The notes under the pieces: model-generated
Databases searched by the model: none
Told to the model about the DNA's origin: nothing
Seen by the model: the letters and a program-made list of their open reading frames with translations, nothing else
NCBI GenBank assembly: GCA_002383485.1
Contig: DFYY01000022.1
Span: forward strand, 4,330-68,329
Origin: Bacteroidales bacterium UBA4070
GTDB lineage: Bacteria; Bacteroidota; Bacteroidia; Bacteroidales; VadinHA17
Length of the DNA: 64,000 nt
Direction: 5' to 3'
Part shown: piece after piece, positions 50,421 through 59,060 of the stretch
Numbering within the stretch: the first letter of the stretch is position 1
Layout of the letters: every line of letters begins with the position of its first letter
Made by a program: the position numbers and the translations under genes

Positions 50421-51887
50421 TCAGTGAATAATCTGTGCCTGCAGCCAGTAAACCCCGGCACCTGCAAGGTATCCAGCCAGCGCGAGCCATGATATCTTCT
50501 TCATATACCATATGAAGTCAATTCTCTCGAGGCCCATCGCAGCAACCCCGGCAGCGGAGCCGATGATAAGCATGCTACCACCCGTTCCGGCGCAGTAGGC
50601 AAGGAATTCCCAGAAGAGGCCATCCTGAACAAAGAATGATGCATAGGCCGGATCTGCAGCCATACGGAGCATGTCGGGAGTAACAACTTCATACATTCCC
50701 ATGGCACCTGCCACCAACGGAACGTTGTCAACCACGGCGGAGATTGCCCCAATGGCCAGGTTGATCAGGTAAATGTCTCCCAGTTTCTCGTCCAGCCAGC
50801 CGGCAAGCAGACTCAGGTGCCCTGCACTTTGCAATGCGGCAACTGCGATGAGGATGCCAAGAAAGAAGAAAATAGTGGGAGTATCAACTTTCTTGACTAT
50901 ATTGTAGATTGTGAGCTTTTTGCGGATCTCTTCCTCCTTGTTGCGGTGCATGATCTCTGAAGCCAGCCATAAGACACCTAGACCGAAAAGCATACCAATA
51001 TACGGCGGAAGATGTGTCAAAGTCTTAAATACAGGAACAAATAGCAGCATCGAGACTCCCAGGATAAGGATGAATTTCCTTTCAAAAGGCGTTGTGATGT
51101 CACCTGAATGCTGTGACACTTCCGGTCTTTTGACGTCGCCCTTAACCATGAATGAGAGTATTGTGAGTGGTATGATCATATTGACCAGGCTTGGCAGGAA
51201 TACCTTGAGTATGATGTTAACAGTGGTTATCTGTCCGCCTATCCAGAGCATAATTGTGGTTACGTCCCCAATGGGCGACCAGGCGCCTCCGGCGTTTGCG
51301 GCAATTACAATCATGCTGGCAAAGATCCAGCGGGTGGGTTTGTCAGATATCAGCTTCCTGAGCAGGGCGATCATCACAATTGTGGTTGTCAGGTTGTCCA
51401 GGACAGCTGACATGAAGAAAGTGATGAAACCAATTATCCAGATGAGTTTCACCTTGCTCTTCGTACCTATTCTGTCTGTGATAACTGTAAAGCCCTGGTG
51501 CTGGTCAATCACCTCAACAATTGTCATGGCTCCGAAGAGAAAGAACAGTATCTCCGCTATGTCAACCAGGTGATGGGCAAGCTCTTCTTTTACAAAGGCG
51601 CTTGTGTGCCCTGTAAGCTCAACCGTCTCGCGGAAGGGTGAGGTGGCGAACTGATCGGAGGTCATTGCCGGGGCGATGTTGTTCAATATCTGCTGCCCCA
51701 TCATCTTCAGCTCTTCCCATGACGGTGAAAAGCCCATGGCAAGAATCTGTTCACTGAAAAGAGCGTAAAGAGCCCAGAGTATCGAACCCAGTAAAAGGGC
51801 GCTGGCAGCCTTCTCAACCTTAATAGGATGCTCAAGTGCTATCGCCAGGTAACCCAGCAGGAAAAGCACAACCATTACAATAAACAT
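50421..51887 (-). CDS. NhaD-type Na+/H+ antiporter
   Basis: An inner-membrane antiporter of the ion-transporter superfamily that exchanges Na+ or Li+ for H+. The 488 residues have about 12 membrane segments. Typical NhaD marks are VEVIDQHQGF, FFMSAVLDNLTTTIVMIALL, ANAGGAWSPIGDVTTIMLWI, and in the second half SAVVDNVPLVAGAMGM and YCAGTGGSMLIIGSAAGVAAMG. All are intact. It has its own promoter (51908-51937). The wrecked relative lies just downstream. Membership of NhaD rather than citrate carriers is well supported by the DNLTTT/DNVPL blocks. Confidence 0.92.
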   Translation of the reverse strand: MFIVMVVLFLLGYLAIALEHPIKVEKAASALLLGSILWALYALFSEQILAMGFSPSWEELKMMGQQILNNIAPAMTSDQFATSPFRETVELTGHTSAFVKEELAHHLVDIAEILFFLFGAMTIVEVIDQHQGFTVITDRIGTKSKVKLIWIIGFITFFMSAVLDNLTTTIVMIALLRKLISDKPTRWIFASMIVIAANAGGAWSPIGDVTTIMLWIGGQITTVNIILKVFLPSLVNMIIPLTILSFMVKGDVKRPEVSQHSGDITTPFERKFILILGVSMLLFVPVFKTLTHLPPYIGMLFGLGVLWLASEIMHRNKEEEIRKKLTIYNIVKKVDTPTIFFFLGILIAVAALQSAGHLSLLAGWLDEKLGDIYLINLAIGAISAVVDNVPLVAGAMGMYEVVTPDMLRMAADPAYASFFVQDGLFWEFLAYCAGTGGSMLIIGSAAGVAAMGLERIDFIWYMKKISWLALAGYLAGAGVYWLQAQIIH

Positions 51888-51907
51888 AGGTCAGGAATTT
51901 TTTTTTG

Positions 51908-51937
51908 CAAAAATATGATTTATGGCCATTAAACAAA
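51908..51937 (-). promoter_or_regulatory. Bacteroidota-type promoter of the NhaD-type gene
   Basis: On the minus strand TTTG, 18 bases, TATTTTTG: an exact match. It is 20 bases before the start codon. Confidence 0.65.
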
Positions 51938-51952
51938 TGATTATTGCAAATA

Positions 51953-53353
51953 TCAGATTTTATATGACATTCCGAATGAAGGAATCTCGATATTGCCAAA
52001 GCCCTTTGTTTCCAGAAATGACCTGTAATGTTGCTGTGTCTCATATTCCCCGTGAACGAGAAATATCTGCTTCAGTTTGCCCTGATCCTGGCAGGAGAGG
52101 TAATCTGCCATCTCCCGGTAATCACCATGACCTGAGTAGGATTCGATTCTTTCGATATCTGCCCTGACCGGGTATTTGGTACCGTGTATTGAAACCTCCG
52201 TTTCACCCCTCAATAACCTCGCACCAAGGGTGGAAGGGGCGCAGTAGCCAACCGCAAGAACTGTGTTGGCCGGACTGCTGATACTGTTGGCCAGGTGGTG
52301 CTTGACGCGCCCGGCCTCCATCATTCCGGAGGAGGAAATAATTATTACCGGTCCCTTTATCTCATTCAGGCTCTTGGAACCCTCAACCGAGGTATTGTAG
52401 AAGAGTGAGTTGAAACCGAACGGATCGGGATCGGTGAGCATTAGCTGCCTGACATCATCATTGAAGCAGTCAGTATGCATCCGGAAGATGTTCGTGGCGT
52501 TGACGGAGAGAGGGCTGTCAACATAAATATCTACCCTTGGCAGACGCCCTGCATTATAAAGGTTGTTGAGGGAGTATACTATCTCCTGGGTACGGCCGAC
52601 GCTGAATGCGGGGATTATGAGCTTGCCCTTCTTCTCAACGCAGGTATGGTACACCACCCGGAAGAGCTCCTCGTCCGACTCCTCAAGTGATGGGTGGAGC
52701 CTGTCTCCGTAAGTTGACTCGGTTATCAGGTAATCAGCCTGGGGGAAGGGCTCCGGACTCTTGAGGATACGGTTTACCGGTCTCCCGATGTCACCGGTGT
52801 AGGCAAGCCTCTTAATGCCATCCTTCTCCAGGAGCTCGATTGTGACGACTCCGCTGCCCAGCATGTGACCCGTATTTGTGAACCTGACATTTGTGTATTC
52901 GTCTATCCTGAACTTACGGTCATAGCCCACGCTGATAAACAGTTTCATTGCTGCTACGGCGTCAGCCTGGGTGTAGAGCGGCTCTACGGGAGGAAGCCCT
53001 TTTTTAGCCCTCTTCTTGTTGAAAGTCATGGTATCATGCTCCTGAATCTTGCCGGAATCTGCAAGCATGATTGAACAGAGATCACGGGTAGCATCCGTAC
53101 ATACGACCGAGCCGTTAAATCCGTTACGTGAAAGGAATGGTATCAGTCCCGAGTGATCGATATGGGCGTGTGAAAGGATTATATGGTCAACTGAGGCCGG
53201 GGTAAAGGCAAGCGCCCTGTTCTGCTCCTCCGTCTCCAGGCCCTTGCCCTGAAACTGGCCGCAGTCAAGCAGAATGTTCTTGCCGTGTTCGGTTTCGATA
53301 AGTACCTTGCTTCCTGTCACCTCCCGGGCAGCTCCGTAAAATGTAAGCTTCAT
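51953..53353 (-). CDS. Metallo-beta-lactamase/beta-CASP RNA-processing-type hydrolase
   Basis: A 466-residue soluble enzyme, start ATG 53353 (MKLTFYGAAREVTGSKVLIE); the codon at 53365 is GTG. Motif 2 is SHAHIDHSG (H-x-H-x-D-H), then TGHMLGSGVV, YTGDIGRP (Asp), the beta-CASP block TESTYGDRLH, and the C-terminal RMMBL part with IISSSGMMEAGRVKHHL, the HGTKYPVRADIERIESYSGHGD block and FLVHGEYE. It fits exonuclease/endonuclease members related to CPSF73 and the YSH1 group. RNA is the likely substrate, but no specific role in this phylum is settled. Confidence 0.92.
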   Translation of the reverse strand: MKLTFYGAAREVTGSKVLIETEHGKNILLDCGQFQGKGLETEEQNRALAFTPASVDHIILSHAHIDHSGLIPFLSRNGFNGSVVCTDATRDLCSIMLADSGKIQEHDTMTFNKKRAKKGLPPVEPLYTQADAVAAMKLFISVGYDRKFRIDEYTNVRFTNTGHMLGSGVVTIELLEKDGIKRLAYTGDIGRPVNRILKSPEPFPQADYLITESTYGDRLHPSLEESDEELFRVVYHTCVEKKGKLIIPAFSVGRTQEIVYSLNNLYNAGRLPRVDIYVDSPLSVNATNIFRMHTDCFNDDVRQLMLTDPDPFGFNSLFYNTSVEGSKSLNEIKGPVIIISSSGMMEAGRVKHHLANSISSPANTVLAVGYCAPSTLGARLLRGETEVSIHGTKYPVRADIERIESYSGHGDYREMADYLSCQDQGKLKQIFLVHGEYETQQHYRSFLETKGFGNIEIPSFGMSYKI

Positions 53354-53452
53354 GCTGAATTTCACATTTAATGATTTGCTAATATAACTAAAGTTGTCAA
53401 AATCACCCCTGAAATAATAATCAACATTTAATAAACATTATGTCAATTCTCC

Positions 53453-53483
53453 TTTATTTAGTGATGTCATTAATATATTTTTG
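53453..53483 (+). promoter_or_regulatory. Probable promoter of the phosphate uptake pair
   Basis: TTTA (53453-53456), 19 bases, TATTTTTG (exact -7 match), 26 bases before the DUF47 start. Confidence 0.5.
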
Positions 53484-53509
53484 GCGGGCAAATATTTCAC
53501 AACCTACCA

Positions 53510-54157
53510 ATGAAACTCGACAAGATCTTTTCGTTCCTGGCCCCTAAGGAGGGCAAGTTTTATCCTCTCTTCAAAGATGCATCAGCCAACCTTATAATAG
53601 GAGCGGAGCTACTGGTTGAGTTCATGAATGAACCCTCCGTGGAGAAGAGGGAGGCGCTGGGTCACAGGATCAAGGACGCTGAGCTGGTAGGTGACCAGAT
53701 TGCCAAAAACCTCTACAAGACCCTGAGCAGCACTTTCATCACTCCGTTTGACCGCGAGGACATATTTGAGCTGATACATGCCACGGATTCAGTCCTGGAT
53801 CTGATGTATGGTGCCGCCAAACAGACGCATCTTTACAAATTAATGGAAATTCCCGACGAGTTTCGTGATATGGCGGATACCATCAGAAAGGCGTCGATTG
53901 AGATCAATACTGCCTTCAACGGTCTGCGTGATGTGCTGAACCTGTCAAAATACAAGGATAACTGCCATAAGATAGGCGAGCTTGAGGAGCATGCCGATGA
54001 CATCAACCACCGGTATCTTGCCAGGCTTTTCCAGGAGGAGAGGGATGCGATTGAGCTGATTAAGAAGAAGGATATCCTGGCAGCCCTCGAAAAGGCTGTT
54101 GACCGCTGTGATGATGTGGCGGACATTCTCTCTTCTGTTATTATAAAAATTGCATAA
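53510..54157 (+). CDS. DUF47 / PhoU-like regulator of phosphate transport
   Basis: A 215-residue all-helical protein of the DUF47 family, which pairs with PiT carriers. Marks: FFPLFKDASANLII-type start (FYPLFKDASANLIIG), IKDAELVGDQIAKNLYKTLSSTFITPFDREDI with the conserved E/D-rich metal sites, and the final KAVDRCDDVADILSSVIIK. Length is standard. The PiT gene begins 10 bases after the stop, so the two are one operon. Confidence 0.93.
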   Translation: MKLDKIFSFLAPKEGKFYPLFKDASANLIIGAELLVEFMNEPSVEKREALGHRIKDAELVGDQIAKNLYKTLSSTFITPFDREDIFELIHATDSVLDLMYGAAKQTHLYKLMEIPDEFRDMADTIRKASIEINTAFNGLRDVLNLSKYKDNCHKIGELEEHADDINHRYLARLFQEERDAIELIKKKDILAALEKAVDRCDDVADILSSVIIKIA

Positions 54158-54167
54158 CGGATTTCCG

Positions 54168-55208
54168 ATGGACTTTACGATCCTGATCATCATTGTGATT
54201 CTCGCGTTTGCCTTTGATCTAATTAACGGGTTTCATGACGCCGCCAACTCAATAGCAACGGTAGTATCAACAAAGGTACTCACCCCTTTCCAGGCTGTAC
54301 TCTGGGCGGCTGCCTTCAACTGGCTCGCCTATCTGGTCTTCGATCTCAATATTGTTGACACAATATCAAAGATTGTTGACACTTCGGCAATCACACCCAT
54401 GGTAATCCTCTCCGGCATCGTGGCAGCAATCATCTGGAACCTTATGACCTGGTACCTGGGTATCCCTTCGAGCTCATCCCATACCCTGGTGGGTGGTTTT
54501 GCCGGCGCTGCCATAGCCTTTACCGGCTGGGACGTGGTACATACCGGAAAGATTGCAGTGATTGCAGCCTTCATTTTCCTCGCCCCGCTGCTTGGCATGT
54601 TCATATCCTACCTGCTTTCCATAGCGCTGCTATGGATAAGCCGAAAGGGCAATCCATTCAGGATGGAGAAGAGATTCAAGGGCTTTCAGCTGCTGTCGTC
54701 AGCGCTCTTCAGCCTCGGTCACGGGGGGAATGACGCTCAGAAAGTCATGGGTATAATTGCAGCCGCGCTGATGGTCTATTTCAACGGTGCAAATGAGGTG
54801 CCTCACTGGGCCCAGATAGAGATGGTGAACGGAAAGGTACATGACATCCCTCACTGGATCGTGCTGGGTTGTTACTCGGCAATAGCGATGGGAACACTCA
54901 TCGGAGGATGGCGCATCGTAAAGACCATGGGCTCTAAGATCACCAAACTGACGCCTTTCGACGGCGTAGCAGCTGAGAGCGCCGGAGCAATTCTGCTCTT
55001 TGGCACCGAGGCATTCGGTATCCCGGTAAGTACAACGCATACTATCACGGGAGCAATAATGGGAACCGGTCTGACCAGAAGGGTGACCGCGGTCAGGTGG
55101 GGAGTCACAATCAACCTGCTCTATGCCTGGATTCTAACAATACCAGTATCAATGCTGCTGGCAGGCGGAATCTACTACCTCCTTTCTTCAATAACCGGCA
55201 TCAGCTAG
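54168..55208 (+). CDS. pitA: PiT-family inorganic phosphate permease
   Basis: A cation-coupled phosphate carrier of the inner membrane. Start ATG 54168 (MDFTILIIIVILAFAF) rather than an upstream TTG. The two PiT repeats are visible: DLINGFHDAANSIATVVSTKVLTP near residue 17-40 and SLGHGGNDAQKVMGIIAAAL near residue 182. The final repeat has PVSTTHTITGAIMG. The 346-residue length is the short bacterial form. Which cation is used cannot be read. Confidence 0.94.
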   Translation: MDFTILIIIVILAFAFDLINGFHDAANSIATVVSTKVLTPFQAVLWAAAFNWLAYLVFDLNIVDTISKIVDTSAITPMVILSGIVAAIIWNLMTWYLGIPSSSSHTLVGGFAGAAIAFTGWDVVHTGKIAVIAAFIFLAPLLGMFISYLLSIALLWISRKGNPFRMEKRFKGFQLLSSALFSLGHGGNDAQKVMGIIAAALMVYFNGANEVPHWAQIEMVNGKVHDIPHWIVLGCYSAIAMGTLIGGWRIVKTMGSKITKLTPFDGVAAESAGAILLFGTEAFGIPVSTTHTITGAIMGTGLTRRVTAVRWGVTINLLYAWILTIPVSMLLAGGIYYLLSSITGIS

Positions 55209-55286
55209 ACAGTCTTACCGATTATTTTCTGCGGCGGGAAACTTTTCTGAAAAGATGCGGATGGTGCCCCGGGCTGTGCAGGTTTC

Positions 55287-56071
55287 TTACATTGATTCAA
55301 AGCCCCTGACTTCCCAGTCCATCAGCGTCATACCGTTGAGGATGACCCTGTCGGTGATTCCCTTGCGGTCAATCATTGCATGGGCAAAATTGATCCTGCC
55401 CCATCGCCGGTGAAAAAGGGCACGTCGATGTCATTCCTGCTCCATATGTTTTTAAGCTCTTTCATGTATTCGCGGTCATTGCCGTAACTACCGTACTTGT
55501 TCTCGATCTGGATCATAAGTACCGGCCCTCCGTTGGTGATGAGATGGGGGCGAAGGATGTCAGACAACCTTGAAATGTATCTCTCAACAGCTTTCATGTA
55601 GACAGGGTCCATGCATCTGATCTTAACGTCTTGATTGCGAAGGAGGTATGGAGGGAGCCCCCCGAATTCCCACTCGGCGCAGACATAGGGTCCGGGTCTG
55701 ATGATGACCCACATGCCTTCCTCCTGAGCTGTGGTTATGAACCGGGAGATATCCCTGTTGCCGGTGCGGAAGTCATATATTCCTTCCTCTGCCTCGTGGA
55801 GATTCCAGAAGAGGTAGGCTGAGACTGTATTACATCCCATTGCCTTCGCCATCTGTATCCTGTGTCGCCAGTATTCTGCCGGTACTCTGCCGGGGTGAAT
55901 CTCACCGCTTATTATCCGGAAAGGTTTTCCGTCAAGCAGGAACTCCTCAATTCCGTATGCAAAAGTATGTCCTGGCCCTCGCGGCTGCGCCGTCAGCTGG
56001 GCTGTCAACAGGGTGAAGACCAGGGCAAACGCTGTACGACAAATCACATGACTGTCACTCATGGTTCGCAA
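55287..56071 (-). pseudogene. GH35 beta-galactosidase with large internal deletion, frameshift and mutated acid/base residue
   Basis: The frame starts at ATG 56071 with a signal peptide and the GH35 N-terminal block (GKPFRIISGEIHPGRVPAEYW, VSAYLFWNLHE, WVIIRPGPYVCAEWEFGGLP). The acid/base motif, ENEYG in active enzymes, reads IENKYGSYG (GAG to AAG). After FFTGDG, at about 55398, it runs out of frame and stops at 55373. In the next frame the far C-terminal end of the family follows, WGRINFAHAMIDRKGITD and VILNGMTLMDWEV, ending at TAA 55287-55289. Roughly 1 kb (inferred from family length) is missing. The gene cannot encode an active enzyme. Confidence 0.82.
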
Positions 56072-56099
56072 GATATTTGTTTACACTTTGCGGTTTTAC

Positions 56100-57194
56100 T
56101 CAGACCGGGCTCTTGTCCCAGAACGGGAGCACCTGCTGTTTAAAGATCTCCTTTTCCTTTATGAGTGCATCCATGTCGAGGCCAATCGCTTTCTGTGCTC
56201 CGGTCTTTGAAGAGATGTCCGGAATGGTTACTGTCTCAACGCCTCTGGAGACAAGGACCCTGGCCAGGCCTATACGTGCCTCCAGCCCTCTCATGATCCC
56301 GTTGCTGAGGATTGAGGCTACCTCGATGGGTGCATGGAATGATCCGCCGTGGCTGGCGGCACAGAAGTCCCATCTCCACTGCGACTGTCTTATCAGAGAC
56401 AGGAGGGGCTTCATAGTACCTTCGTCGGCATCAGCATCCCAGGCTGCTTTGGCTTCAAAATGGGCGGCGACGAGTACCTCCTCGAGGTAATTTCTGAGGT
56501 CAGCTATCTTGTCCTGACGCTCATAAACGTTTGTCATCAGTTCTTCTTCACTCTGCCTGTGGCAGGTTGCGCATGTACCGGAGATCATGTTCAGGGGACT
56601 CTGTACATGATGGCTGGTGTATTTTACGCCGCCCTCCGCGATGAAAGGCATGTGACAGTCGGCGCAGGCTACCCCGCGCTGGCCGTGAATACCCATTTTA
56701 AATAACTCATAATCAGGATGTTGTGCTTTGAGCATGGGGGTCTTGCTGACGGCATGGGTCCAGTCGGCAAACTCATAGCTGTCATAATATGCCTGGATGG
56801 CATCGGCAGTCATCCCCTTATCCCACGGGAAGGTAAGGTATTTGCCTTCGCCCCTGAAGTAGTATTCAACATGGCACTGTGCGCAGACAAGGCTTCTCAT
56901 CTCCTGGTGGCCGGCATCTGGTGTAAGGGGACCGCCGGTACGGAGGGTGTTCCTGATATCTTCAACCGCCCAGTAATGTCCGCGGGCCTGGGAGTAATCC
57001 TTTGAGAAGGAATAGCCTGCCCAGAGCACTGCCATTTCAGGATCAGTTGCCAGCACATCAAGCGGCTTGTTTCCTGCATGTTTGCTGCGGAAGGAGGTGT
57101 CGGCAGTCATGAGCCACGACTTGTATTCCCTGGGGTAGAATTTGCCCCAGACGCTGTTGTCAGATTCAAAGGGCTGGAGATCGGTAGGTGGCAT
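56100..57194 (-). pseudogene. nrfA: NrfA cytochrome c nitrite reductase remnant lacking signal peptide and hemes 1-2
   Basis: NrfA normally has about 480 residues with five hemes. Here 364 codons remain. The true N terminus with its signal peptide is missing; the apparent ATG arises at the deletion joint with nrfH. After LRTGGPLTPDAG (near residue 95, base about 56910) the sequence jumps in frame to QEMRSLVCAQCHVEYYF. The active-site heme motif CxxCK and the second CxxCH are lost. Hemes 3-5 remain: CAQCH, CADCH and CATCH. The rest (DWTHAVSKTPMLKAQHPDYE, SQWRWDFCAASHGGSFHAP) is clean NrfA. Without heme 1 it cannot reduce nitrite. Confidence 0.85.
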
Positions 57195-57312
57195 TTGAGA
57201 TCCTCAGAAGATAGAATGCAAGGCCTGCTAACATTCCCAGGAGAATAATTACAGGCACCCTCCACTGGGGTGGCGGAGTAAAGAAGCTGATCAGTCTGTT
57301 TGGTCTGCTCAT
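57166..57312 (-). pseudogene. nrfH: NrfH N-terminal remnant fused to nrfA
   Basis: ATG 57312 begins MSRPNRLISFFTPPPQWRV, followed by the single membrane anchor PVIILLGMLAGLAFYLLRI and SNA, the usual start of NrfH. The frame then changes into nrfA sequence and stops at 57166-57168. The tetraheme domain of NrfH (four CxxCH) and the start of nrfA are deleted, so the membrane electron donor is lost. The joint is near 57180. Confidence 0.78.
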
Positions 57313-57382
57313 TGCAGTTGTCTTGATTAGCAGGTCCTGAAAAATATGCTTATTCCTTACCGCCCTTTCCGGGCAGGTCTGT

Positions 57383-57904
57383 CTAGAGGAAAGTGACGAA
57401 GCAGAGAGCAACCAGGGCCGTCCCGTAGCGCTTGTCAATTGTCAGAGACTCCCTGATGACTGTCGGTTCACCAAGGTAATACTTGGCGAAGGTTCTGTCA
57501 TGCAGGTCATGCAGCACCGTGTAAAGCCTCTCTTCGAGGGCCTCCATGTCAAAGTAGCCTGCCAGTTCACATACAAGGCCTCCGACTTTCTCCTCGCAGG
57601 TATCGTCCTTGTACATCCATGCAAAGATGATCCCAGCCGAAACATGTTCGCCGTAATAACCGTTGGCGACTGCCATGATTGTACAGAGTTCTGAACCGTA
57701 CGGAGGCATATCAACCTCGTCGAGGGTCACCAGCCTTGAGGTGGCGGGCAGCACCGAGGAATAGTTCATGATGTTGTACTCGGCAATGCCTGCATCGTGC
57801 AGCGCCATGTGATACGAACCGGGATGGATTGCATATTCACTGCATCCCGAACCCTGGGTTACAAAAAACTCGTTAGGGATTCTGTTTTGGGCGACTTTAA
57901 CCAT
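57383..57904 (-). CDS. Pyruvoyl-dependent arginine decarboxylase
   Basis: Turns arginine into agmatine; a Ser is cleaved to a pyruvoyl cofactor. Start ATG 57904 (MVKVAQNRIPNEFFVTQGSG). The 173 residues match the family: GCSEYAIHPGSYHMALHDAGI, the self-cleavage site in IMNYSSVLPATSRL (Ser-Ser), then GYYGEHVSAGIIFAW with the catalytic region, and KYYLGEPTVIRESLTIDKRYG near the end. Length is complete. Its product can feed the agmatinase at 16.4 kb. It stands alone, upstream of the wrecked nrf genes. Confidence 0.92.
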   Translation of the reverse strand: MVKVAQNRIPNEFFVTQGSGCSEYAIHPGSYHMALHDAGIAEYNIMNYSSVLPATSRLVTLDEVDMPPYGSELCTIMAVANGYYGEHVSAGIIFAWMYKDDTCEEKVGGLVCELAGYFDMEALEERLYTVLHDLHDRTFAKYYLGEPTVIRESLTIDKRYGTALVALCFVTFL

Positions 57905-57998
57905 TTTACGTGTCAATAATTTAGAATTAAGTCCGGCACAAACCGGTTCAGGCAAATATACCTAAAAATAGAAATTGTATGCAATAGCAGGGAGAAAT

Positions 57999-58970
57999 TC
58001 AGATTCTTGCCATGGCAAGAACAAGTGAGTACATAACAACGGTTACGGTTACGTACATTTTCCTGGCTGTTTTCGGCCGGGTGCCGGGGAAGCTGCAGGT
58101 GATGGAAGTGGATTTGCAGGTTGTCAGGCAGTCACCGCAAAGGGTGCAGGTAATACCCGGTTTTTGTTTTGCGATGTCATCCGGAGTGAGGGCGTCATAC
58201 CTGCACACAGATGAGCAGCGCATGCAGGAAGTGCATGAATCCTCAATTCTCATTCTGAAGAGGTTGATGTTTTTCAGGTAGCTGACAAGTGTTCCAACAG
58301 GGCACCATACGGTGCAGTGTATCATCTTCCCCGAACGACGGGTAAAGAATACGATGATTGCAAGACCTGTCACACCGGTAGTGACACCCGCGACAAGGGC
58401 TGAATCCCTGGATGCACCGGTAATGCGCAATAGGAGAGCCACTGCTATCGACAAAAAGAGGAAACTGTTTTTCAGAGCCAGTCTTCGGGCAGGAGGGGAA
58501 GAGGCTGACCGGTTTTTCGCGAAGGCGGAATCAATGGCGCCGAAATAACAGTACTGGCTGCACCATGCGGGGCCTGAGAGTAGCACCGCAGAGAGGAATA
58601 TCAGTGTCATCACTGAGAGTTCACCCCTGTATAGTGGCCCTGAGATGATCAGTGCAGGCACCGGCAGGTGGAGTTCACCGGTCATGAGGAATATTTTATC
58701 GACGGCAATCCCGAAGATCAGCTGGAGAAAGAAAACGACGGAAAATAGTGACCAGCTGATTCTCCTCCAGCGGCCAGAGCGTTCCTGGATGAGCATGTTG
58801 TATTCAAGCACCACGGCAAAGATTGCAACTGCCACAATCTGGATCCACCCGCCGCCGGCAAAGAGCCTCTCAAAAAGAAGCATCGGCCTCTCCCCGACAA
58901 ACTGAAGAGGGAGGAGCAGTAGTGCTACGATCGTGCCTGTCAGGGCCGGAAGGAGATATCTGTTTTGCAT
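57999..58970 (-). CDS. NapH/MauN-like 4Fe-4S membrane ferredoxin
   Basis: A 323-residue inner-membrane protein with six or seven helices, two cytoplasm-facing Cys pairs (PAWCSQYCYFGAID and CTVWCPVGTL) and two 4Fe-4S sites (CTSCMRCSSVCRYDAL, CTLCGDCLTTCKSTSI). This is the layout of NapH/NosR-type electron-transfer proteins. It is complete. It lies next to the wrecked nrf genes, so it may once have belonged to the nitrite pathway, but the arginine decarboxylase gene separates them. Its redox partner is unknown. It overlaps the 5' end of the regulator frame on the other strand. Confidence 0.85.
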   Translation of the reverse strand: MQNRYLLPALTGTIVALLLLPLQFVGERPMLLFERLFAGGGWIQIVAVAIFAVVLEYNMLIQERSGRWRRISWSLFSVVFFLQLIFGIAVDKIFLMTGELHLPVPALIISGPLYRGELSVMTLIFLSAVLLSGPAWCSQYCYFGAIDSAFAKNRSASSPPARRLALKNSFLFLSIAVALLLRITGASRDSALVAGVTTGVTGLAIIVFFTRRSGKMIHCTVWCPVGTLVSYLKNINLFRMRIEDSCTSCMRCSSVCRYDALTPDDIAKQKPGITCTLCGDCLTTCKSTSITCSFPGTRPKTARKMYVTVTVVMYSLVLAMARI

Positions 58971-59060
58971 GGTACCAGTCGCAGCCGTAAAAATATTGAA
59001 AAAACGTTATGCCGGAAGCTTCGGAAAAAAACTATAAATTGGGGGAAGGAAATAGAGGCT

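Noticed and set aside
56100..57194. A natural three-heme cytochrome rather than a broken NrfA.
   Set aside because: The remaining sequence follows NrfA closely on both sides of the gap, has no signal peptide, and the upstream fragment is an NrfH anchor cut at the same kind of joint.
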